54,355 bases of DNA from Caldifarciminota bacterium (GCA_015489175.1 WGAI01000001.1:1-54355); one strand, 5' to 3'. Shown: positions 28,797 through 37,877, counted from the stretch's first letter. Notes: generated by a model from the letters alone, not told the origin. Numbers and translations are program-made.

Positions 28797-29627
28797 ATGA
28801 CTGGCTCGGCGACTTACTGGTGGGTTGTCATTTTAGTTGCACTTCTGACGGTTTCGGTCATAGCGTTCCACCTGAAATGGATGTGGTTGAGGTATCTGAC
28901 ACTCCTGACCTCACTGATATACTTCGGGTTTTACAACACGACGGCACTTGCCGGGCCGGGTTGGTTAGAAGACATCGTCCTGAAAATCCATGAGTTTGCG
29001 AAATACCTGCCGTTTTATTTGATAGTAATCGCTATCCTGCTGTTCACGCTTGTTTTCGGGCAATTCTTCTGCGGTTGGGTCTGTCCTATGGGCGCCATTC
29101 AGGAGTTCCTGCATGATTTCCACAGGCGCCAGGTGCGCATACCCGAAAAGTTAGACATTACCCTTGGCATCACGAAATATATCTTTGCCGCTTACCTTCT
29201 CCTCAACGCCCTGATAAAACACACAAAACTCCACTACCTGAACCCATTTTTCGTGGCGTTCAACCTCGAAGGCCCGAAATTGCTCGTTCTGGCGGCTTTT
29301 GTGATTTTTGCAGCGTCAATTTTCGTCTATCGGCCGTGGTGTAGATGGATTTGCCCGTTCTCGGCTATCTTCAACTTGCTCAGCAAGATAAGCTTCTTTC
29401 AGCTCAAAACTAACGAGAGGTGCACGAACTGCATCCTCGGCGAAAGGGTCTGCCGGATAGGTGCGATCAAGGTAGAAACCCGAAACGGCGCCAGAAACAC
29501 CAAAGTCATAAACTCCAGATGCATAAGATGTGGCGATTGCGTAGCTTCGTGCCCGCGAAAGGGCATCGGGATTGAGTTCATCCTCGACTTAGACCGTGAA
29601 AGCGACGGAAATCCAGATCAAAGTTGA
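28797..29627 (+). CDS. NapH-like membrane polyferredoxin
   Basis: A 276-residue membrane iron-sulfur protein of the NapH/NosR-C/CcoG-like type. It has about four helices, with the motif CGWVCP at 92-97 and a second CRWICP near 183, both on cytoplasmic faces, then a two-cluster ferredoxin domain. The second cluster site is complete (C242, C245, C248, C252; CIRCGDCVASCP). The first has C209, C212 and C219 but Gly215 stands where the third Cys of CxxCxxCxxxC would be, so it may bind a 3Fe cluster or none. Its end overlaps the convergent CBS-domain gene by ten bases. Confidence 0.9.
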   Translation: MTGSATYWWVVILVALLTVSVIAFHLKWMWLRYLTLLTSLIYFGFYNTTALAGPGWLEDIVLKIHEFAKYLPFYLIVIAILLFTLVFGQFFCGWVCPMGAIQEFLHDFHRRQVRIPEKLDITLGITKYIFAAYLLLNALIKHTKLHYLNPFFVAFNLEGPKLLVLAAFVIFAASIFVYRPWCRWICPFSAIFNLLSKISFFQLKTNERCTNCILGERVCRIGAIKVETRNGARNTKVINSRCIRCGDCVASCPRKGIGIEFILDLDRESDGNPDQS

Positions 29628-30079
29628 TGTTCGAGTATGAACTTTATGATCGTTGGGATGTCAACATAGCCTATGACCCTCATATCATCGTCAACCACGG
29701 GGACATCCTTTATGCCTTCTCTGACCATGAGCTCGATTGCCTTTTCAACAGAATCGTCCTTTTTGAGATAAACGACATCGCGCTTCATTATGTCTGATGC
29801 CAAGGTTGAGAAAAGCGTGTCAATGATATAGCGTGCCCTGAATCCAGTCACAGGCAAGTTATCATATCTCCCATGTAGAAGGTGTTTCAACAGCTTGTGA
29901 AGCATCACGATGCCGACAAGTTTTCCCTCATCGTCAACGACATAAAGCGAGCGCTTGAAGTTGGATTTGACCACGACCTGAGCAAGATCCTCAATCAGAT
30001 CCTCCTTGTGCACCACTGGTGGTGGATCGTCAAGTTCATGCATAACTTCGCCGACTTTGATATCTTCCCATTCTCCCAT
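29618..30079 (-). CDS. CBS-domain pair protein
   Basis: A 153-residue soluble protein made of two CBS domains, a Bateman module that usually binds adenine nucleotides or SAM. The first spans about 10-85 (VVHKEDLIEDLAQVVVKSNF ... DEGKLVGIVMLHKLLKHLL), the second about 90-153 (SDIMKRDVVYLKKDDSVEKA ... DMRVIGYVDIPTIIKFIL). It starts one base before the antiporter stop, directly downstream of that gene, so it is likely its cytoplasmic regulatory partner, though CBS pairs regulate many enzymes and channels. It overlaps the polyferredoxin gene tail to tail. Confidence 0.92.
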   Translation of the reverse strand: MGEWEDIKVGEVMHELDDPPPVVHKEDLIEDLAQVVVKSNFKRSLYVVDDEGKLVGIVMLHKLLKHLLHGRYDNLPVTGFRARYIIDTLFSTLASDIMKRDVVYLKKDDSVEKAIELMVREGIKDVPVVDDDMRVIGYVDIPTIIKFILEHQL

Positions 30080-30080
30080 T

Positions 30081-31337
30081 TTAAACCTCCCCTTTTTGAG
30101 GCTGTTGTTTTTTGGCCCGAATCTCCCCCGCCTTTGCTATGGCGAGTTTTGAAAAGATGGGGCCGAGAAGTTCATGCAACGCCGTTGTTCCGAGAATGAG
30201 GTTCATGACAAGCGGAGCATAGTTGCTGAATTCGGGGCGGCGCACCGTCGCAAGGGCGAGTCCAACAACAATGCCGCCCTGAGGTATCAGTCCAAGCCAG
30301 AGATGTTTGTAAACATTGGGAGCAGTATCCGATAGTTTGCCGCCGATGAACACACCAATCGCTTTGCCTACAAATCTGAGCGATACGAAGGCAAGGACAA
30401 GAAGGCTCGCTTTCACGAGCACTCCGAGCTCAATGTGCGCTCCACTCAGGACGAAGAACAGCGTGAACACCATTTCCTCGTAGTATTTTTCGATAATTTC
30501 AAACATTTTTTCGACATTCGATGACATGTTCACGACCACTGCGCCAGCTGTCATCGTGGACAGAAGCGGATCTAAATCAAGAGCATGTGCCGTCCCAAAC
30601 ACTATGAACAGAGTGCCGAGGATAATGGTGATGACCGAGCCTTCCCTGCGTATCTTCGCGGAGATCTTGACGAGGATATATCCGCCGATGGCTCCCACAG
30701 CGATGGAAGACACGATGTCGATGAGCGGTTTTATCGCAATCGTGAAGCCGTTTATGTGCTGGCCGGTTATCAATGCAGAAGCAATGCCAATGGCCACGCT
30801 GTAATTTATGATACCAAGCGCATCGTCCGAAGCCGCAACACCAAGCAATGTCGTGGTCAAAGGCCCTCTTGCGCTGTATTCGTGTATTACGGCAAGCGTA
30901 GCTGTCGGGTCGGTGGGAGATGCCATTGCGCCAATCAGCAACGCAAGCGGCAACGCCACATGCAAGAACTCTCTCGCTGTCTCAGTATGAAAGAAAAACG
31001 GCAGTATGACGACAAACCCGATTATCATTGCCAGAAATGCCATCTCTGCCTCGAAGACCGTTATGAGCACTATGGACTTTCCGAGTTTCTTTATGCGTTG
31101 TATGGCCAGACTTCCGCCTATCGAGTAGGTTATCATGGCGAGAGCGAAATCAGTCACGATGTCCGAGCTCTTCACGAAATCTATCGGAAAAATCTTTAAG
31201 ATTGAGGGACTTAGCAGCATACCGGCGAGTATGTAGCCTGACACGCGCGGCAGGTGAAATCTATTCGCCAGTTTACCGCTGTAATATCCGATTATCAGCA
31301 CAAGTCCTATGTAAAAGACCGCCCCCAATTCCATCAT
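30081..31337 (-). CDS. Cation:proton antiporter (NhaP/CPA type)
   Basis: A 418-residue sodium/proton exchanger with about twelve helices. The ion-binding helix carries GAMASPTDPTATLAVIHEY, with the TDP motif of the CPA1 branch, and another key helix has GVAASDDALGIINYSVAIG. The C-terminus ends in a basic tail, not in a TrkA-N or CBS domain. A CBS-domain gene follows after two bases; separate CBS partners of exchangers control activity by nucleotide binding in some systems, so this pair is a probable functional unit. Ion choice (Na+, K+, Li+) cannot be told. Confidence 0.92.
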   Translation of the reverse strand: MMELGAVFYIGLVLIIGYYSGKLANRFHLPRVSGYILAGMLLSPSILKIFPIDFVKSSDIVTDFALAMITYSIGGSLAIQRIKKLGKSIVLITVFEAEMAFLAMIIGFVVILPFFFHTETAREFLHVALPLALLIGAMASPTDPTATLAVIHEYSARGPLTTTLLGVAASDDALGIINYSVAIGIASALITGQHINGFTIAIKPLIDIVSSIAVGAIGGYILVKISAKIRREGSVITIILGTLFIVFGTAHALDLDPLLSTMTAGAVVVNMSSNVEKMFEIIEKYYEEMVFTLFFVLSGAHIELGVLVKASLLVLAFVSLRFVGKAIGVFIGGKLSDTAPNVYKHLWLGLIPQGGIVVGLALATVRRPEFSNYAPLVMNLILGTTALHELLGPIFSKLAIAKAGEIRAKKQQPQKGEV

Positions 31338-31355
31338 CTATGCTCCTTGTTTGGG

Positions 31356-31766
31356 TTATTCCACTCTTAGCAGCGAATTAGTATATGGCCCACTCTGGAT
31401 TGTTTCAGGATTTGATGGGTCGAGATACCATGCCGTCCCATCGACGACAAATTTGTATTGATAAACGCCGGGTTTAAGCGGCACGATTATTGTCCACACG
31501 CCATCGCCGGCAACATCGTCACCGTGCGTTCCGTCGTCATACATGCGTCCGATCGACGGGTCAAACCGCCCGTTCGCCGTCCCTGCCCAGCCATTGAAAT
31601 CGCCGGCCAGATTGACATATCTCGCAGACGGAGCATAGAACTGGAACTTAATGCCGCCCTCGACTTTGTGGGGCGCAGGGAGGCGCGGCTTGACATATTT
31701 CAAAATCATACAGCCCGAAAACATCACAAGAAGCGACGCAAGGATCAATTTCTTCATGTTCTTCAT
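31356..31766 (-). CDS. Lipoprotein with CBM48-like glycogen-binding domain
   Basis: A 136-residue lipoprotein: signal MKNMKKLILASLLVMFSGC with lipobox MFSGC, followed by a single CBM48/AMPK-beta-type domain of about 95 residues (VKFQFYAPSARYVNLAGDFN, GWAGT, then PLKPGVYQYKFVVDG and DPSNPE). The ATG chosen lies after a GAGGT site; GTG at 31775 is three codons upstream. Such domains bind alpha-glucans or act as starch-recognition caps on glycogen enzymes; here they are exported. It starts just before the end of the following CBM48-barrel gene, whose stop is ten bases upstream, so both are one transcript. Confidence 0.88.
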   Translation of the reverse strand: MKNMKKLILASLLVMFSGCMILKYVKPRLPAPHKVEGGIKFQFYAPSARYVNLAGDFNGWAGTANGRFDPSIGRMYDDGTHGDDVAGDGVWTIIVPLKPGVYQYKFVVDGTAWYLDPSNPETIQSGPYTNSLLRVE

Positions 31767-31776
31767 AGCGTTCACC

Positions 31777-33510
31777 TCAGAATTTTACGACTGTCCATAT
31801 TGAAAACCGGCTGTTTGTCTCCTCAAGCGCTTGCTCGGCAGCCTGAACCACAAACGGCAGTCTGAGATAAGCACTTCTGGCAGCGGCAGATGTCAAACCG
31901 TGATCCATCAGAAACGACTCGCGGGCTCCATACTCATCGTTCAGGTCGATCGGGTTGTAACCCCATGAAAATTTGAGCGCTACGAAGGCGTTGAACGCAT
32001 AGCTGAGCTCGAAATACCTGTCAGAGAAACTCATAACATTGACAGAACTATCAGTGCCAAATCCGACAAACCGATAGTTTACATTCCTGATGTCGGCCAT
32101 AAATCCTATCCTGCCTTTTCTCGCTTCTATCTGGAAGATGGTCTGGTCAGAGATGTTTTTGCCCATGAGTTCGCTCGCATACCCGCTGTAATCAACGGAA
32201 AACCGCCAGTTCAGAAACAGTTTTTTGGATACCGAATACCGCATTGTCCTTGCAATCCTTTTTGAATAGCCAGCAAGCACATACTCAGGAATTTGCCATC
32301 TCGGAATCCGATAGTAGTCGAACAACCTCATCCATATCAGAGAATCGGAAAGTCTGGTCGGGTTTGACACGCTGACATTCGTCATCGCCAGGCCAAATGA
32401 GAATGTCCCGATCGGAGTGGAAGGCAGCTCGTAATCCATTCCCAACTCCGAAAAACTTATGGAAAGCTCGTCAAAATATCTGTTCCGCTGTCCGGCAAAA
32501 TGCAGGTTCAGGCTTTTGATGCCCGCTCCAACAAATGCAAAACGAGAGGAATGTTCAAAAGAGGAATCTGAGAATGTGCTTCCGATGCCCATCTCCCAGC
32601 TAAATCGGAAAAGGTCACCGTTCATGGCAGCGTCAAGGGCATAGAGCTCGTCAAAATTGCCCTGATGCCTATTCCTACGCCTTAAAGTAGTCGCCAGTTT
32701 CAATTTGCCCAAAAAGATTTTGTATCTTGCGGCCATCAAATCGCGCTCGCCGTGCGGTTTCCTGCCATACAACACCTGAAGGTAGTCTTTCAGGAACAGG
32801 CTCGTCGATGCAAGCACTCCCTCCTCGTCACGGCCGTAAGGGTCACAATAATTGTTGACGCAGCCAATGGATATGAGCGGGTCATCAAACTGCGTGACAA
32901 ATCGGTTGTAAAACCCCCTCAAAAAGCTAACGCCTCTGGAAAGTTTGACATCGAGCCGCTCAAGTTTGACGGGGATGTTGCCCAGTTCACCGCTCGTCGT
33001 GTTGTATCTGAACCTTGTCCACAAGTTCGAGCCGCCTATCACGCTTCCTATATCCAATTTGGCGTCATAGACCGTGTTTTGAAGCGAGTAAAGACGGCCG
33101 CCTTCGTCGTTTTTGTTGAAGTTCAGGAACCCTCGCAGGTCGCCGTGTATGAAAACATTGGGATTGCTCGGCAGGTTGCCGGAAGGCGGCGGGGTCAGCG
33201 ATATGCTTCCATCCTCCTTAATCCAGATGACCGAATTGCCGTAAGCTCCTGCCGTTGTCGGATTCATCGGGTCGGCAACATATTCCCCATCGACGACGAA
33301 TTTGTATTCGTATCTTCCCGGTGGTAGGTATATGACCCGTTTCCACACGCCCAACTCATCCTTTTTCAGAGGCAGCTGCGATGTGTTCCAGTTGTTGAAA
33401 TCCCCTGCAATGTAAACACTTTCGGCATACGGAGCGTATATCGAAAACTCAACTCCGTTTGGTGTTGGTCTGGGACCAAGCAATATCAAAGCGTAAATTA
33501 AAATGCTCAT
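31777..33510 (-). CDS. CBM48-type domain fused to predicted outer-membrane beta-barrel
   Basis: A 577-residue exported protein. A short signal peptide (MSILIYALILLG) is followed by a CBM48/AMPK-type domain (GVEFSIYAPYAESVYIAGDF to NSVIWIKEDG), the same fold as the next gene. The remaining 450 residues alternate short hydrophobic and polar strands with aromatic girdle-like ends (DYLQVLYGRKPHGER, YELSYAFNAFVALKFSWGY) and end in a final strand RFSIWTVVKF with a C-terminal Phe, typical of an outer-membrane barrel. The barrel reading is inference. ATG at 33510 is better placed after GGAGGG than the first ATG at 33516. It is followed by the CBM48 lipoprotein. Confidence 0.8.
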   Translation of the reverse strand: MSILIYALILLGPRPTPNGVEFSIYAPYAESVYIAGDFNNWNTSQLPLKKDELGVWKRVIYLPPGRYEYKFVVDGEYVADPMNPTTAGAYGNSVIWIKEDGSISLTPPPSGNLPSNPNVFIHGDLRGFLNFNKNDEGGRLYSLQNTVYDAKLDIGSVIGGSNLWTRFRYNTTSGELGNIPVKLERLDVKLSRGVSFLRGFYNRFVTQFDDPLISIGCVNNYCDPYGRDEEGVLASTSLFLKDYLQVLYGRKPHGERDLMAARYKIFLGKLKLATTLRRRNRHQGNFDELYALDAAMNGDLFRFSWEMGIGSTFSDSSFEHSSRFAFVGAGIKSLNLHFAGQRNRYFDELSISFSELGMDYELPSTPIGTFSFGLAMTNVSVSNPTRLSDSLIWMRLFDYYRIPRWQIPEYVLAGYSKRIARTMRYSVSKKLFLNWRFSVDYSGYASELMGKNISDQTIFQIEARKGRIGFMADIRNVNYRFVGFGTDSSVNVMSFSDRYFELSYAFNAFVALKFSWGYNPIDLNDEYGARESFLMDHGLTSAAARSAYLRLPFVVQAAEQALEETNSRFSIWTVVKF

Positions 33511-33749
33511 TTCCATGACCCTCCATTCGAGAACTAAGCATATTGAATTTTCAGATTTTTCTCAATAGGAGGGGAGAAAGACAAGGTCTATAGAGAAAAA
33601 AAGCAGGTGAATAAGGAAAGAACAACTTCACCCTAATTTCAATCTATTGGTAATAATTACCTAAAAAGTGACAGGACGAAAGTGATAAGCTCCTCTTTTA
33701 TGACCGTTTCTCTGGCAGTTGGTATCCACATTCTATGCCTTAGCCCCAC

Positions 33750-34463
33750 CTACACATCAACAAAAACTATTTCATCTGACCAGTGAGGGGATTTAGCCAG
33801 TATGACGCCATCCTTATAGATGATCAGTCCACCGCCGAAAGCTGACTTATTCAACTTATCAAGTGCATTCGAGATGAAAACATAATCGGCAAGACCAGTA
33901 GCCGCACGAACATAAGCCCATTTTTCCTCCTTCTCCCACCGTTCCATATCAGGATTTTTCTTGTCGAAACAGCGATAAATCGGAATTAGAAGCAGATCAG
34001 GCCCCAAACGCCGAACCCGTTCGACTACACTATCGTCAAAAAGGTCTCCGCACAGGATTATCGTGCTCATGAGGCCATAGAACTCGAACATAGAGACATT
34101 CGTCCCTGCTGACAGAGGGGGTTTTTCGTTGATTTTCCGGTGATACCCCACAATTCGCCCGTATTTGTCCACAAGGAAGCTGCTGCTGAAAAAACTATCG
34201 CCCATTCTCTCAGCAAAACCTGCCACCAGAGCTATTCCGGCCTCCAATGCCACTCCCGACCATAGTTCGGCCGCTTTATCGAGGCTAACTGCGAATTTTT
34301 CAAGTTCGTGAGGCTCAAAAATGTATCCGGTTAACGACATTTCAGGCAAAACTATCAAATCTATGTCCATAGCTCGTGCCTGCATCAATCGATTACGCAA
34401 GGAATCAAGGTTATGGGCAATTTTTAGTGGTTTAATGGAGAGAGGCAATATCCCTATCCTCAT
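33750..34463 (-). CDS. Carbon-nitrogen hydrolase (nitrilase superfamily)
   Basis: A 237-residue nitrilase-superfamily amidohydrolase. The catalytic triad is complete: E41 in VLPEMSLTGY, K110 in GYHRKINEK and C138 in ILCGDLFDD. Length fits the small free-standing members such as omega-amidase or N-carbamoyl amidases. The genes around it are not clearly related; a stretch of about 230 bases separates it from the barrel gene, with no visible gene there. Exact substrate (amide, carbamoyl or nitrile) cannot be told. Confidence 0.9.
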   Translation of the reverse strand: MRIGILPLSIKPLKIAHNLDSLRNRLMQARAMDIDLIVLPEMSLTGYIFEPHELEKFAVSLDKAAELWSGVALEAGIALVAGFAERMGDSFFSSSFLVDKYGRIVGYHRKINEKPPLSAGTNVSMFEFYGLMSTIILCGDLFDDSVVERVRRLGPDLLLIPIYRCFDKKNPDMERWEKEEKWAYVRAATGLADYVFISNALDKLNKSAFGGGLIIYKDGVILAKSPHWSDEIVFVDV

Positions 34464-34802
34464 GGGGCAGATTTTAATGGACAGGATGCAGAATTAGAAC
34501 ATTAGCCCCCATTCCCGTGTCAGGCCACGCGTCAAGTCAAATAAAAATGTTGCCGAGAAAAATTTAGGAGCCAACAAGGAAGCCGCACCTCTGCTTCACA
34601 AATCTGCTGTCGCCCTCGTTGCGGGGCGTGATAAGCAGATTTCAAGGTGCTTCTCGTAAAAAAGCTCACACCCATCTTGGTAACATTATCATTTGGTGAG
34701 CGGTTTCATTTCGGTAAAATTTTAAAAATGAGTAATAACGCGGGCTTTACGGATTATATGCTCTGGCAATATCATTGCAATCAACCGAGTTAGGGAGGGC
34801 AG
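34464..34802. other. Noncoding region with a structured palindrome
   Basis: No gene is seen between the amidase and the permease. The stretch holds an imperfect hairpin (next entry) and a weak promoter-like arrangement before the permease (TTTACG near 34750, TATCAT about 18 bases on). Confidence 0.5.
34579..34653. other. Imperfect three-helix palindrome
   Basis: Nested inverted repeats pair as follows: GAA with TTC (34579-34581/34651-34653), GCACCT with AGGTGC (34585-34590/34645-34650), AAATCTGCT with AGCAGATTT (34600-34608/34634-34642), and CGCCC with GGGCG (34611-34615/34624-34628), with an eight-base loop. No poly-T follows on either strand, so it is not a simple terminator. It could be a cis-acting RNA, a mobile-element end or a REP-like palindrome; I see no second copy in the window. 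Confidence 0.6.
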
Positions 34803-35606
34803 ATGAAGAGATTCTGGATCTACTTTGCGATAACGGTTGTTCTAATTATTGCACTTTCGCCGTTTTTCTGGATGGTTGTCACAGCGTTCAAGCCTGAGCC
34901 TGAAGCTTTGACGCTCAGGCTGTTGCCTCACCACCCAACGCTTGCCAACTTTCGCGATGTCTTGACGAGATACAATTTCCTCAGATATTTCAAAAACAGC
35001 CTCATAATCGCCACACTGGCGTCCTTCTTCTCCACGCTCTTTGCCGCTATGGCGGCGTATGCTTTTGCGAAGAAGGATTTTTACGGCAAAAATGTGCTTT
35101 TTGTGCTCTTTCTCTCCTCGATGATGGTGCCGGGACTGCTCTATGTCGTGCCGCAGTTCGTCATCGTGTTCTCGCTCGGATGGCTGAATTCTTACAAGGG
35201 CATGATAATCCCGCATCTCGCCAATGTTTTCGGGCTGTTTATGCTGGTTCAGTTCATGAAAGGGCTGCCGGACGAGCTTATCGAGGCCGCAAAGATGGAC
35301 GGTGCGTCCGAGTGGCTCATATTCTCGAAGATAATTGTGCCGCTGACGCTGCCGGCCATTGCCACGGTAATGCTTTTGAACTTCCAGTTTCACTGGAACA
35401 ACTTTTTGTGGCAGCTCCTTGTCGCACAGGACGAATCGCTTTACACCCTCCCGGTTGGGCTCGCCATGTTCAAATCGGCACATGAGGAGGCATTTGCGCT
35501 GAAGATGGCGGCTTCAACGATCTCTGTTCTCCCTATCGCCCTGCTTTTCCTGCTCGCTCAGCGCTATTTCATCGAAGGGATAACGCACGGAGCCGTCAAG
35601 GGCTGA
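34803..35606 (+). CDS. Carbohydrate ABC transporter permease, MalG type
   Basis: A 267-residue binding-protein-dependent permease with six helices, MalG/LacG-like. The cytoplasmic loop that meets the ATPase carries the EAA motif as ELIEAAKMDGASEWLIFSKI, followed by LPAIATVMLLNFQFHWNNFL; the first helix and its YAFAKKDFYGKN loop are typical. GGGAGGG lies before the ATG. The partner MalF-type permease, a solute-binding protein and an ATPase are all missing from the window, so this is an orphan or its partners are elsewhere. It ends one base before the convergent propeller gene stop. Confidence 0.92.
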   Translation: MKRFWIYFAITVVLIIALSPFFWMVVTAFKPEPEALTLRLLPHHPTLANFRDVLTRYNFLRYFKNSLIIATLASFFSTLFAAMAAYAFAKKDFYGKNVLFVLFLSSMMVPGLLYVVPQFVIVFSLGWLNSYKGMIIPHLANVFGLFMLVQFMKGLPDELIEAAKMDGASEWLIFSKIIVPLTLPAIATVMLLNFQFHWNNFLWQLLVAQDESLYTLPVGLAMFKSAHEEAFALKMAASTISVLPIALLFLLAQRYFIEGITHGAVKG

Positions 35607-37820
35607 TCACCGAACAGCAAATTTCAGCCTCTTAACCACATCTCCACTTTTGATCACCACAATGTAAAGGCCTGGTGGCAAATCTTTCACCTTTACGAAA
35701 GCTTCCGTTCCGCGTTTCAACACATCGAGGTCAAGTCTTTGACCGGAAACATCAAACACCGCAACCTCAGCATTCGGTTCGACATCTACGATCGTGATGT
35801 AGAATGATTGATAAGTTGAGAGGTAAGGGTTGGGGTAGATGTATGGATGCTCAAGTTGGTTATAGGTATCCATCACATCGGGTTCAAAAACACCGACGCC
35901 GTTCGATGTGGCCACCCAGACATCTCCGATCTCGCTTCTAACAGTAATCACCTCGGTCTTGTAGGACGGATTAGGCGTTTCAGGCATGCTGTAAGGCCCG
36001 GCAACAAACTGACTTTCGATGAAACCAGACTCGGGCCTGAGCACGAGCACTCTATCGGATGTCACCACCCAGAGTCGGCCATCTGCTGACGGTGCAACGG
36101 CACTCACATCTTCGCCCTGGAGGTAGATGCGCGGCGGCTCATTGCCCTCGTAATACGCAAGCCCGTTCTTCGTGCACACCCATACGCCGTTGCCATCCGC
36201 CTTAAGCATGTTGATGTAATTGGTGGGCAATCCGTTGCTTTCCGTAAGCCAGAACGAATCACCCGTTCTGAGATCTAACACCTTAACGCCTGTGCCCTGG
36301 GTTCCGATCCAGAGCCTGTTCTGACCGTCAATGTCGATGTCAACGGGATTGGTAACCTGAAGATCAACGGGGTCTGAACCGTATCCGGTCAGTGAATCGC
36401 CATCGAACACATACCACACCTTGTAAATGCCAAACTGCGATATGCACATATACAGCGTATCGCCATTTGAAAAAGCCATGTCTATTATCGGATACGAAGT
36501 AACATCCAGCTGTGCGACGAAATTGGCGGTAGAATCGAATACGAATATCCCGTCTGATGTCGTGCCAGCCCAAACAAATCCCTTATGGTCAACGGCATAG
36601 GCGAACACACCTCTGAGCAACCCCATGGGATTTTGAACATACACGGTATCGCCTGCAATGCCTTGAATGTAAACGGGATACTTTGAGCCATCACGCATGA
36701 GGAGCCATACCACATCGCCGTGTGTGAGCACGAACGCTGGCGCATTAAACCACAGCTTGCCGATGTGATGATTTATCCACATGCCCGTCATTGTGTCATA
36801 GATTGCGATGCCCGCGCCAAATTTGGTGAAGTCAGGCTGTATTGAGTAACCGAAACCGGCAATGAGCTGTCCTCCGTTATCGAAAACAGCCGTCGCAAAT
36901 CTTCCCCAGGTGAAGTTATAAGAGCCAGCCCAAAAGCTCAAAGGTGTTGCCCATCCATCCTGAGTTATACGCCATACACCCCCATCGTTAGGGTAAGACC
37001 AACTTCTCCTGTATGATGCGATGTAGAGCGAACCGTCCGAGCCTTCATAGCAATCGTTCAATCTCGTCCAGTGGTCGCTGCCTGTGAGGAACGGAAACGA
37101 TGTGTCGGGCGTCTGGATGAACATCCCGCGATCGCTTCCGATCACGAAGTAGTGTTCAGACCGAAAGACGATGGTCAAATCATTGCCTTCGAGGCCTGTG
37201 CCGCTAAGACTCACAGTATGCCATCCATCAAAGTAGGTGAGGCTGTCAATGTTTGCGAAATAAACTGATGAGGGGGTGGCGATGTAAAGCGTATCGTCAA
37301 AAAGATCGACAGAGACCACTGAGTCCGTGTCAAACGGGAAACCGCGCCTTCTGGAAATCTCCATGCCGAAGTCGTCGCTGAAATTGTCATAAGTGCCGCG
37401 CGTATCGAGCACGAAAAGCCCCGAAGTGGTTGCGATCGCCAGCCTGCCGTCGGGCAAGGGTTCAAGATCGGTGGCGTCGGCGGATGGTGGGAACATAGAC
37501 GGAGGGTATGGCGTAAAATGATCCTCATCATCATTTTTGAAAGATAATCCCTTCCCCAGTGCGAGTGCCCAGAGGTAGCCATTGGCATCGCGCTCAATGT
37601 CCTTAACGACCACACCTAACAACCCCTCGGTATTGGTGTATATCTCGGTGGCTTCCATCGACTCGAGATTAAAATAGACAACTCCACCGGATGTGGCGAG
37701 GATGAGCGTCTCCGACGGCACAGGGCCAACAGGCATGATTTTGTAAATCACATCTGCATCAGTTAAAGTGTGCCAGTTGCCATTCAAAACGGTCATCAAA
37801 GCTATAACAATCAAATTCAT
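35607..37820 (-). CDS. Secreted beta-propeller protein with C-terminal sorting domain
   Basis: A 737-residue secreted protein. A signal peptide (MNLIVIALMTVLNGNW) is followed by many propeller blades of the two-component regulator propeller type (WIGTQGTGVKVLDLRTGDSF, LPTNYINMLKADGNGVWVCT, VWVATSNGVGVFEPD). The last 75 residues start with HPYIYPNPYLSTYQ and end with PPGLYIVVIKSGDVVKRLKF, a sorting domain of the type IX secretion system. ATG at 37820 is preceded by AAGGAGG at a usable distance, whereas the ATG at 37829 would overlap it. The function is unknown; propellers of this kind bind polysaccharides or proteins. No kinase domain is attached. Confidence 0.88.
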   Translation of the reverse strand: MNLIVIALMTVLNGNWHTLTDADVIYKIMPVGPVPSETLILATSGGVVYFNLESMEATEIYTNTEGLLGVVVKDIERDANGYLWALALGKGLSFKNDDEDHFTPYPPSMFPPSADATDLEPLPDGRLAIATTSGLFVLDTRGTYDNFSDDFGMEISRRRGFPFDTDSVVSVDLFDDTLYIATPSSVYFANIDSLTYFDGWHTVSLSGTGLEGNDLTIVFRSEHYFVIGSDRGMFIQTPDTSFPFLTGSDHWTRLNDCYEGSDGSLYIASYRRSWSYPNDGGVWRITQDGWATPLSFWAGSYNFTWGRFATAVFDNGGQLIAGFGYSIQPDFTKFGAGIAIYDTMTGMWINHHIGKLWFNAPAFVLTHGDVVWLLMRDGSKYPVYIQGIAGDTVYVQNPMGLLRGVFAYAVDHKGFVWAGTTSDGIFVFDSTANFVAQLDVTSYPIIDMAFSNGDTLYMCISQFGIYKVWYVFDGDSLTGYGSDPVDLQVTNPVDIDIDGQNRLWIGTQGTGVKVLDLRTGDSFWLTESNGLPTNYINMLKADGNGVWVCTKNGLAYYEGNEPPRIYLQGEDVSAVAPSADGRLWVVTSDRVLVLRPESGFIESQFVAGPYSMPETPNPSYKTEVITVRSEIGDVWVATSNGVGVFEPDVMDTYNQLEHPYIYPNPYLSTYQSFYITIVDVEPNAEVAVFDVSGQRLDLDVLKRGTEAFVKVKDLPPGLYIVVIKSGDVVKRLKFAVR

Positions 37821-37877
37821 GTCGGACATCCTCCTTGATGTTTTCTCAGGCTCGAATTATACGCCAGAATCTAAAGG

